Assembly: GCA_019843655.1 (NCBI GenBank)
Contig: JACDQD010000002.1
Location: forward strand, 19,367,154-19,431,153
Direction of reading: 5' to 3'
Source of the DNA: Lethocerus indicus
Lineage: Eukaryota; Arthropoda; Insecta; Hemiptera; Belostomatidae
Length of the DNA stretch: 64,000 bases
Translations under genes and position numbers: made by a program
Notes under the pieces: model-generated
Told to the model about the DNA's origin: nothing
Database searches by the model: none
Seen by the model: only the letters and a program-made list of their open reading frames with translations
Shown here: positions 23,629 to 33,478 of the stretch, piece after piece
Numbering within the stretch: position 1 is the stretch's first letter
Layout: each line of letters starts with the position of its first letter

Positions 23629-25541
23629 CTATCGATACAAATGATCAGCATATATATTTGATGCTATTTCAGATTCCCATTTGTCTCCATTATTCAACAA
23701 TTTTTCTTTATTGTATAACAGTTCTTCATGAGTCTCAGTGGAGAATTCAAAGTTTGGACCCTGAAAAATATTAAATTTATAACAATTTATGCATTTCCAA
23801 ATTAATGAACAAAATAAATGTCCATTATAAATATTAACAGATAAATTGATGATACACATTGTGCATGTATTAGAACATAATAGTACCAATTTGGTTTTCA
23901 CAATAAATAAATTATTCAAATTGATAACAAGAATTTAAGTAAAATCCATGTAAACAACAATGTATAAATAAGATAAAATTTTTATATAATGTTTGTAAGA
24001 ATACCTCGACAATAGCATCAACAGGACATGCTTCTTGGCAAAAACCGCAGTAAATGCATTTTGTCATGTCGATATCATATCGAGTTGTTCTCCGGCTCCC
24101 ATCTGCTCTCTCTTCAGCTTCAATAGTTATAGCCTTGAATAAAGACAAAGTATAGCATCAATAAAATATACACTCAATAAAGGTTGAATAATTAATTGCT
24201 ATTATAACACAATATGCTACAATAAACAGAACATACATGTGAACACAATCAGATCTGCATGCTGTTATATTAAAAGCACATTTGTTTTGAATGTTCAACA
24301 TTAACAACAACAACATGTTCAACATTCATAATTCATGACATTAATACAATACAGTTTAACTGAGATTTTGACCTAGTATAAATAATCTTCTGATATCAGA
24401 GGTTTAATCACTGTACTTTCATTTGTATAACTCTATTTTTTATTATTCTAATCCTATGAAAGACATGAAAACAAAATATACACAAATACAAATTAGATGT
24501 GGATCTATAATAAATTACAAAACAACTTTGACAATTTTCTTTAATTAAGATTACTTTTAATATTAAGTTCGAATAACTTCATTTAATTATACCAAATTAT
24601 TTTCTTAAAACCTTCGAGAAATGGACCTGAACTGAGTTGAATAAATAAATAAATAATTTATTGTGAAATTATGAACAAAGTATTTGCTTTAACTACACAC
24701 CTGAGCAGGACATATTGCTTCACAAAGTTTGCAAGCGATGCACCTTTCTTCTCCAGATGGATAACGCCTGAGAGCGTGTTCACCTCTGAACCTAGGACTC
24801 AATGGACCTTTCTCAAAGGGATAGTTGATAGTTGCAGGCTCCTTAAAAAGGTGGCCCAATGACACTGCATGACCTGCAACAGGAGAATCAAATTAAGCAG
24901 TCAATAAACAAAAAATGGTCAAGAGACTACTACAATCCATACAATTGACCATTACATTATTCGTGTAATCAAATGGTTGACTATTTTCATATCCTTTTCA
25001 CTTGGTAAGTATAATTTCCACACACATGGACAGTATTTATGATCACAAATATGAAAGTGGCAAAGGAATTGAAATTATTTTTAAAGAATTCACCTACCTC
25101 TTATTATTTCACTCCAAAACATAGCGGTGGCCGCTCTATCGGTGATCGAACCCCAGTCCATATCAGGTTCCTTCTCGTTGACATAGATGTATTTTGACCT
25201 TAACTGAGTCGTTGTGCGAATAGCCGGCCTCAGAAATCCCGAAACTTTCAAAACATAAAGAAAATACGAATTAGGTTCAGGATTTTTTAAGCTTGATCGA
25301 AATTACTGTGATATATCACCAGAAAATACGTTTGCAAAGCAATTATAATACGATTTTCATAGAGGTGGTAGGTTAGGCTAACCGGACGTGTAGTTATTGG
25401 GAATGACAATAAATCCAATAAACCCTTCCAATATGGAAACTACTCGAGCATCGTTTGTTTTCCTCTTTTTGTACCTTAAATTATGGAAATGATAGGGAAT
25501 TTACCTGTTTTAGAAATATTATACAACTTCAGTGTAGCCAT
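23629..25541 (-). CDS. NDUFS8: NADH:ubiquinone oxidoreductase core subunit S8 (TYKY, ND-23)
   Basis: Five exons join in frame: 25541-25505, 25244-25098, 24873-24701, 24133-24005 and 23760-23629, all with GT-AG introns. They give 205 residues, close to the usual length. The N-terminus ([20 protein letters not shown]) is a plausible mitochondrial targeting peptide. Two ferredoxin-type 4Fe-4S motifs are complete: Cys106, 109, 112, 116 ([12 protein letters not shown]) and Cys145, 148, 151, 155 ([12 protein letters not shown]). The family signature [20 protein letters not shown] is present just before the first motif. The subunit carries clusters N6a and N6b in the peripheral arm of complex I and passes electrons toward N2 and ubiquinone. 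No break or missing ligand is seen. The gene is divergent from the TULIP gene that starts 1.2 kb away. GGTAACACTG lies 25-34 bases upstream of the ATG. Confidence 0.97.
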
Positions 25542-25564
25542 GGTGGAAAGGTTTTACTTTGAAG

Positions 25565-25575
25565 CAGTGTTACCC
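25565..25575 (-). promoter_or_regulatory. Motif-1-like promoter element of NDUFS8
   Basis: GGGTAACACTG on the minus strand, about 25-35 bases upstream of the NDUFS8 ATG. The ten-base core is identical, in the same orientation, at 19178-19187. It resembles the Drosophila Motif 1 element found at TATA-less housekeeping genes. The function is inferred from position and similarity. Confidence 0.45.
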
Positions 25576-26596
25576 GCATGTGTAGCCCAGCCAAAATTTA
25601 CCGACAGGGTAGCCTTTAAAACCAGGATAAATTCAACTTATTTCCTTGCTATATCAGGTATTCTACTTGTCATAAGTTGTGTATAAATTTAAATCATGTA
25701 TGTATCAATAAAGTAATTTGTTTATTTTAAAATAAACAAACTTGTGATACCTGCAGGCTATAAATAACTGCGTTCAAGATAATTGTTAGTATCTGTACCT
25801 ATTTGAAAATAAGAACAAGTTTGACTTAGAATAACAGACTTCCGTTGTTTTTCGTTGCATATCTTACAGATTTTTCACATGTGAAATATGTTTTCACATG
25901 AAAAATAGAAAATGAAATTATTATTAAGGGTAAGTAAAAGATTATAATTTTTTATTCATTTTTTTATTATTGAAATATAATTTTCTCCATTCTAAAAATA
26001 ATAATGTTAAAAGTAATGAAAATTCAACAAATACCAAAATCTGAGTCCACAAATTAGTAATCATTGATTTCTAAAATGTGTGAACTCTTTAAACAATATA
26101 TTAAATTGTCAGTTCAAGAATACATAATTGTGTATAGTAGACTTCGTTTTTAACTTCTTTAAATTTATTTTCCTTTTTTAGTAATGTAATATTGTAATTG
26201 AATTATTTTTGGTTCAGAAGGGAAGCTTCGTGTCCAAATTATTGTGTGGTACTTCAGTAATAGAGGACTTATTAACATTTATGCAGCAACAAATGTCCTG
26301 AACAGTATTCAAGGACTATTCAGATTTCTGTGTGTCCACTCACTTGATTCTAGAAAAATATGTAATAATAATTGTACAATAACAATTTTATTTGTTTTTT
26401 ATTATATGTTATATTATGTTTTAGTCAATTGAACGTTGCCAGACATAGACATTTCACCGTCTCCCGTTCTAAAAAGAAATGTTCGTAAATTCGAGGTGTT
26501 CGATTTTTTGCGGTAGTTTAATTATTCTCTATATGAGACTCAGCTGGCGTAATCGGAGAGGTATTTCAACAATTTGTACACAATCACTGTAAACAG
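25576..26596. other. Intergenic region between divergent NDUFS8 and TULIP gene 1
   Basis: About 1 kb of AT-rich DNA separating two outward-facing start sites. No exon or repeat was recognised apart from homopolymeric A/T tracts. Confidence 0.5.
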
Positions 26597-26602
26597 CACG
26601 TG
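26597..26602 (+). promoter_or_regulatory. Palindromic E-box CACGTG upstream of TULIP gene 1
   Basis: A perfect CACGTG sits about 100-130 bases upstream of the likely start of transcription. Such E-boxes bind bHLH factors, including CLOCK/CYCLE, and takeout-type genes are known clock outputs. The hexamer also occurs about a dozen times elsewhere in the window, so position alone is weak evidence. Confidence 0.25.
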
Positions 26603-26628
26603 TGAGCGATAGGGACCATCTTTCCAGA

Positions 26629-26705
26629 TATATAAAAAAGGAAATGTCGCCTGAAGGAGAAGAAAGCACTCGAGAGATAATTAAGATAATAGTTGATTAT
26701 ATATT
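26629..26705 (+). promoter_or_regulatory. TATA boxes of TULIP gene 1
   Basis: Two candidates: TATATAAA at 26629-26636 and TATATATT at 26698-26705. The second lies 30 bases before CCATTAG (A at 26728) and 58 bases before the ATG. That closely matches the TATA-to-ATG distance of the paralogue (51 bases), so it is preferred. Confidence 0.4.
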
Positions 26706-26755
26706 CGGCTCGATCGGCTAGATGGCCATTAGTCGTTGGGAAGGATTACAGAATC

Positions 26756-29722
26756 ATGAAGTTCTGGTTAGCAATTTCTTGCATCGCACTGGCCCTCGCC
26801 GCCGCTACCGCTTCCCCCGTGTCTGCTGTATCCGGTACGTCCACTTTTTAAGAAATAAAAGTGCAATAACAATAATAAACTAAAACTGGGTTTAGTTTAG
26901 TCCACTATTACTTTATTATCACGTTGTATAAATAAATGAGAGTTCTTATGAACTTAAAATTCTATTTTTGAATTTTAGTTAAGAAATCGACATGATAAAA
27001 CCCTCAAACATTGACTAACGACACCTCTTCGTCACAAATTTTTTATGCTAAAGAATATTCCCGGTATTATTATCGCTTATAATGCAATCAGCACTATGTC
27101 TCACCATATTTATTCCTGTACATTAAGAAATATATTTAATGGTCGGATTTCATTACATTGAATAGACTCGTACATTTCATTATATTGAAGCAGAAAGCTA
27201 CGACAGTTCCACCGTCTCTATCTACGATTATTAATCGAATTCGAATTATTTGAACGATGCCTAGGCCAACTGAGGGATGGTAACGCGATCGACAACTTGA
27301 TCAGAGCCGCATTCGAATACATTCGCAAACAGCTGAAGGACCACGAGCCAATGAACGTGCCAGACATACCGAGGCAGGACATTAAAGACGACGATTCCAA
27401 GATCTAGTAAGGACGCTTTCTGCTAATATCAAAATGCAGACAGTCACTCAGAACCGGTCACTAAACTCTTTCGGACGAAAGTCTGAATCGGACGCTGTAG
27501 ACTTATACTGAGCATTGCCTGCGTTTTCGCAGTCTTACGGTGGACCTGACAGACGTCTACGTCTCTAAAGCGAGCGATTTCGTGGTGGACCACATCGAAA
27601 ACAACGTCATCCAACTTTGGGCCAAATTCGGTGTGACCGTACCGATAACCCACCTCGATGGCAAGTACAAGGTTACCGGTACTTTCGTCGGAAGGAATGT
27701 TGAGGGATCGGGAACCTTCAGGTAAGAAAATCCGGCACTAGTTGCATGCTGCATTATCGATGCCCAATATCGATCGCAAGGCACGCATGCTGAATATATT
27801 TCTCTACATTTGTTTGTATTCTCTTCTATTGGGATATTAGTGTTTAGCGTCTATGCAGAAAGATCCGAACTTCATCTCAAGTTTTGAAGACAATTCTTTA
27901 TACTCAATAATGGAATAATAATAGAAGCGTACATATAAAATGCCTCAGAAATATATAAACAGTGTAGTAAGAATTTTAATTTCTTAAAAACTTTTATTTA
28001 ATTTACGAATGCAGAAAATATCTATTAAAAATTAACTCGAATTTTAACATTTACAGCGCCGACGTTTTCGGTCTCGTCACATCCGGTTTCGTCCAGTTGG
28101 AGTTCATCGATCACACCCTCCATATGAAAGATCTCAAGATAGATTACACCATCAACAATTTCAAGGTAGGTGGCAATTTCACCTTTAGAACGACTACACA
28201 CCGATTAGCCAACAACGAGTACATTATTTCGGGAATTAAAATTTAATTAAACTGCAATTCGGCGATATGGAGAGGGTTAAAAAAAATTTGACTAATTCAG
28301 TAAGAGTGCTCCAATGAATCGCTCTCAATACTGTCCAAATTTAGAAGATAGGGGAACGTTTTGTTTTGTCCGAGACGTATTCGACGCTCGGATCGGTACT
28401 TCAGATTCGATTTTTCGTCACCGTACATTTGTACATAGATGGACTATCGAGAAACTTGTCCGAGGTGTCTAACGGATTTCTGTATAGCAATCCGTCGGAA
28501 GTTTTATCTGTTATCGTTAGTTTCTGTTGGCGGCCGGTCGTATTCATCGAGATCAAATTGCTTCTGGATTCGGCGCACGGCACACTTGATCGAGTCATGT
28601 CGGTGGCCGTCTTGATTAGCCTCTAAAGTTCACCGAGTTCTTCTGCTCGGTCGGTCGTGTATACGAGCTTTCGAGTGTAGCAACACCGACGAAAATAAAG
28701 GCCGCTTGTATAAAGTCAAATAGATATATATTTGAAGCTTCTCCGTCCGGTCGTAGAATTGCTCAATTAAAACGAAAAAACTGGACTATCTTGTAGTAAA
28801 GTAGCCGAGTGGTACAAACACGGTGGCATTGTTGCGAAGGAACTGATGCAGTGGGTCGACTCCGAGGCCGAGCAGTAACAGGAGCCGAGCAAGCGGCAAG
28901 AGGTATCTTATCTCGATTTCGCTGTGCCAAGGGGCTTTTCTCATTTATTGTCGACTTTTTGGTTTCTGGGACTTATATTTAAGTGAGGTATTCAGCGCCC
29001 CCCATTTCCCTCGTATTTTAAATATTCGGAGGATAAATTCAATGGAAAGGAAATCGTCTCAATCCCACGACATACCGTTGATATACCAATAGGAAATATG
29101 ATTTCCGACGGATAAGTGAGTCTAGAATTAGGACGGGAGTTTTCGATAACCGAATAGTATTTAATTTTTAATTCTCAGATCTGATTTCAGTTCGAGGAGG
29201 AGGGCCTGGTAGTGGAGGGTATGACGCCAGAACAACTCCAGCAATTGTTCGACGACAGTCTTTTGAGTTTTTTCCAGAATAACGAGCCCCTCGTCAGCTC
29301 CAAGATTGCCAGGCGAGTCATACTCGTTATTAAAATTACCTCATTTACGCCTATCGAATAGTTTGTAATGTAATTCTTCAGATTGAGGCCCATTAAAAAC
29401 GCCCTATTGTCTTTATAACGGTAGATTAATTATTAAACACGAATTTTTTTTAAATAAACGATAATGAAGTTTGGTAAAATAATGCTGAAAAGCCCTTGAA
29501 CGCTATATTTCGTCGTATTTTCGTCAAATTTAAAAGAACATTTAATAAAAATGTTATTTTAAGTTTTTAAAGAAATGAAATAATACTTTGCTAATTGGCT
29601 GTTTCCACAGGCAAGTGATGATTGAAGCCAATGAAATACTCAAGGGGAAAACTATACAGGACGTCATCGACTGGCTCCAGAATTTCATTCATCCCACCAC
29701 CCCCAAACTGGCACTTATGTGA
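26756..29722 (+). CDS. Secreted TULIP-fold protein 1 (group 7 allergen-like / JH-binding-like)
   Basis: Six exons join in frame: 26756-26834, 27265-27406, 27533-27721, 28057-28165, 29191-29312 and 29611-29722, giving 250 residues. Residues 1 to about 20 are a signal peptide (MKFWLAISCIALALAAATAS). The mature part has an amphipathic start (AIDNLIRAAFEYIRKQL), an EPMNVPDIP segment like the DPMKVPD of mite group 7 allergens, alternating beta-type segments (TVDLTDVYVSKASDFVVDHI) and a C-terminal GLVVEGMTPEQL then KGKTIQDVI. This is the half-barrel layout of BPI/takeout/JHBP proteins, which carry lipids or hydrophobic ligands in haemolymph or secretions. It is not a canonical takeout: the N-terminal cysteine pair is absent and the mature chain has no Cys. 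The fifth intron uses a GC donor (AG|GCGAGT). A tandem paralogue follows downstream. The ligand is unknown. Confidence 0.85.
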
Positions 29723-29741
29723 TCGGAACGATGTTAAATTA

Positions 29742-29747
29742 AATAAA
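29742..29747 (+). terminator. Polyadenylation signal AATAAA of TULIP gene 1
   Basis: AATAAA begins 20 bases after the stop codon, implying a very short 3' UTR. A second copy at 29893-29898 is an alternative. Confidence 0.5.
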
Positions 29748-31206
29748 ACATCAGTGGCTACCTATTGAAACGAATTGTAAATTGTACACAATGTATAACA
29801 ATAATAGAACCCAACATCGGTATTACATATATTATTTTATATGTGTGGTTTAGAAATATATTGTAAATTTCCTTACAGCTACAGGAGCGTAAAATAAATG
29901 GTATAAACGGTTCAGTGCAAAGTGTACTTTTTTGACAATCATTCTCAATGTTAAAAGCAATTTCTATATAAGAGCATTGTATTGCTTAATTGCTAATTAT
30001 GAACTCCCAGAAATGATTAAATCTCCGATGGATTGATTTTTAATTGATTTCTTTCAATTTGCGACTTATCTCAAAGTCTCGAGTACCACTTTACGTTGCA
30101 TGGGTCATTTTATTTTTGGGATGAGGACGTGAAATTTGGCAACTTAAACCCCCCGAGTGGGTATGGCAATTTGTTCTGTAACGAGTGGAGTGATTATAAA
30201 GTAATTAGCCAAGGGTGTACTCCATGTTAAATTCCACGATATAGTAATCATGAAAATGGTACCATTAATCAAGTCAGCAATTTCTGGATATCGGACGAAC
30301 GCGATAGCAGAAACCCACCCTTTCAAGAACTCGGCATTCTATCCTCTCTTTTTTCATATTAATAGCTAAAAATATGAACGCTTGAAAACAAAATCGATTG
30401 CTTAATTTTAGCTACCGATGCTTTGATCGGCTGCTTCATCGATAGACGAAATCTGTATATACCTATATGACCAATATTAGGAAAGGAATTCTATCGATCG
30501 TTGAGAACCATAATATTACAATCACTTACTCAAGACATTATTAATACAATTTTACTTTTTAAAATTAAAATTATGATGAAATAATTAGTGACGAAGTTAC
30601 CTCTTGGTGTGTAACTATCGTGACTCTATTAGTAGGGAACTGAAATTGAATCTGAAACCTTACGCGTGAATGGGCGATTGAAAACAATTTTAATTTTGTG
30701 ATATCGGTCGGCATTATGGTGAATTTGACTAATTGCGATTCGGGTAATTGCCGTAGAATTGTTCAGAACCGGGTCGCTGTTATTATTTGAACAGGGGCTC
30801 AAATTAAGAAACTGGACCGGCGACCATTAGCCAGCCCCCTGACCGGCGTCGTTTCCAAACAAAACAAAGCCCAACCGATATAGGCCGATAATTAACCAAA
30901 CGGAGTGGGTCATTTTATTATTCATCGGGCGCTGAGGCCTCTCGGAGATCTTCAACTCCTCCATCCAATTATTTAGTTACCGTTCGTCACAGGTCTAAAT
31001 GCAGACCAAATTTTATGAAAATGTTATAAAAAATATTTAAAAATCTTATATAAAAATATAAACAAAATTTTATAAAAAGCTTTTATAACCGTGTTTTTCG
31101 GCGTTTTTCGCGTTTTCAATGGTTTATAAACGATTTTATTCGTTTGTTCTTCCCGGAAGAATCCCCCCAAAAATTGGCCACATTCGCATACACTGGCCAC
31201 GACACA

Positions 31207-31233
31207 AGTGACAGTGACAGTGACAGTGCAGTG
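31207..31233. repeat. Short GTGACA tandem repeat
   Basis: Three to four units of GTGACA in a row, degenerating to GTGCAGTG. It directly precedes the foldback element copy B. Confidence 0.7.
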
Positions 31234-31277
31234 AGGATGCCCAAAATACATCCAAGCTGCCAACGTGACTAACACCG

Positions 31278-31403
31278 CTACTGAAGATGGCGAGCAGCCG
31301 AAACCGGTCTAGCAAAAGACCAAACCAGCGAGAGAAGACAGAAACTCACGAAATCTGCGGTATTCCAAACCCTCGCAGAGTACAAAACAGGTATTCTAAA
31401 CTA
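31278..31403. mobile_element. Foldback/MITE-like element, copy B (left arm missing)
   Basis: It matches copy A from CTACTGAAGATGGCG (31278-31292) through the core and into the right arm. Its right arm is longer than that of copy A (31342-31403) and is the reverse complement of the left outer arms of copies A and C (ends in ACAGGTATTCTAAAC). The left arm is absent, so this is a truncated copy. It lies 350 bases upstream of the TULIP gene 2 TATA box. Confidence 0.7.
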
Positions 31404-31757
31404 ATTAATTTGGGAACTTCAGTACCGATTACGCGCGTGCTTTAGAATAACGACTGATCAACGCCAAGGACCATCGGTTTGGTTCCGATACTGAAGATGT
31501 GGCATGACATATTCGGACAAGGAACGTTGGATTTATTTTAACCATTTTAAACCTGTCTCAGAGGTGAATACTGTAATTGGGCTGTCAATCGCTCGAAAAC
31601 GGGTCGGTGCTATTAATTTAGCGGCGAACGTCTCAATCCGATTGGCCGTTACCGAAAACACGGACACCCGATCGGAATTGCCCGAACAATACCGTTTAAA
31701 GACTGTTTATAAAACAACTGCTTCGTGGAAATTATCGCTGGGTCGGTGTGGAGAAAT

Positions 31758-31794
31758 TATAAAAGGTAGTCGGGCCGACGGGTGGGGTTCAGTT
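31758..31794 (+). promoter_or_regulatory. TATA + initiator core promoter of TULIP gene 2
   Basis: TATAAAAG at 31758-31765 is followed by the initiator TCAGTT at 31789-31794 (A+1 at 31791, 33 bases after the first T of TATA). The ATG at 31809 leaves an 18-base leader. Motif quality and spacing support a focused, inducible or tissue-specific promoter. Confidence 0.6.
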
Positions 31795-31808
31795 CCACTG
31801 CCGGCGAC

Positions 31809-33416
31809 ATGTTGTCAGTCACCGCAGTAGCACCGGCAGCAGTAGCCGCAGTAACAGTCCTAATGGCGGCAGTAACAGCCGCCCTACAACCTCCCTCTAC
31901 GTCCACCCTACGCTCAGGTAACATATTCACTATCGACCCAGTCGCCCAGTGTGTCAAAATACCGGCACTGGGGTGGGTTAGAGGAAATCAATTTTCGAAC
32001 GAATTTCATGAAGGGGGGGGAGCATTAATTAAATTATAAATAAATACAGCCCAACGTATTTTTGGAACCCCCCGAGGCATTGGCGCGTCATCACTGAAAC
32101 ATTCCACTCTGTTTACACCGGTTATGACGTCCTGTTCGTCCTCTGGATAATCTGTTACTATAACAGCGTTCTGACTCTACTCACCGGACGCTTCAGATCG
32201 CCCTGCATCACCGAGCCCAACAATCTATCTTATAGTTTCGTTTTTTTTAAAATTCGAACGATTATTTCAAAAATAGTTATTTTATTTTGTGTTCGTACTG
32301 TTTAGAGCTCTCTAAACTATAACTATACTGGTTATTAATTAACCCGTCAGTCTTTCCCAGAATTCAGATTGAAATCGGCAAAAGGGTCGACAAATTATAA
32401 ACGCGCGGTGGGACAAAGTCAATTAGATCCAGGGTGCAATGAAAGGGGCCACCGATTACTCAATAGTTGGACCGTATCGCTTTTATTGCTATTCATAAAA
32501 GGCCGACACAGTTCCCAGTAGAAATGGCCGCCAGTGGAAGTCATTTTCCCAGTCTATAGACCGAAGCTCTACTTTATATTTCCTAATGTCGTCGACCTTG
32601 TCTGCCTCGTGTCAAAATATTATTTATGTAGAAAAACAACGTAATCGTTTCAAAAATTAAACCTATATTTCTTGTATTCATCGGCCTGTTTAAATGCATT
32701 GCGGAATTAGATATAAATTGTCTTTACTAATTACAAGAATAGTTACATTCGAGCATTGAGTTTAAGTTATATATGCACATAACTTTGAGGCAGGTTCATA
32801 AGTCCATCCGTGCATCACAATGTATTCTATATGGCAATCCAAAACTATCGAATACAATACGACGTATTTGTATCAGGTCGCGGATTGCTCGGTAACCCTT
32901 TGAACAAGGCGGTTAGTGAGTCTATCGAGAGCGGAAGACGACAGTTGGAAAAGTACGACCCATTCTTACTGGGATCGACAACCCAAACGCTTAAGGCAAA
33001 CGAAAATGAGTAAGTATAACTAAAGTGATTCTCTCTCCACTTGATTATTTAGTCCTAAGCGAGAAGAACTAATAGAACTAAACGAAATCAGACGGTTAAA
33101 TAAGGCAATAAGAGGGGTGAAAAAATATCGACGGAAAAAATATTCAACGTTAGAGGGTGCAAATTCGTGTAATTCGTCGCTCGTACGTAATTTCGGCTGT
33201 TGGGCTGCTGGTAAATGCAAAACCAGCTGCCATGGACCAGTAAAACAAAGTTGTTCCGCGCGACGTTCAACACCGATCGGCGAAGCCAAACAGAAGTAAA
33301 AGCAGAGCTGACATATCCCTACATGTAATGTAAGCGGCACCTTTCAGCCCGTGTTCATTTACCACCAGCAAAACACTCTCTGCTGTAGATTTCAGGGAAT
33401 TTTTACGCCAGTCTTC

Positions 33417-33478
<62 letters not shown>

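Larger units (their letters stand above)
29748..31757. other. Intergenic region between the TULIP paralogues
   Basis: About 2 kb with no exon. It contains a short GTGACA tandem repeat (31207-31233) and foldback element copy B. No remnant of a third paralogue was recognised. Confidence 0.5.

Noticed and set aside
27187..27264. Upstream extension of TULIP gene 1 exon 2 (open to about 27200)
   Set aside because: Acceptors there are out of phase with exon 1. The CCTAG acceptor ending at 27264 restores phase and matches the paralogue's layout.
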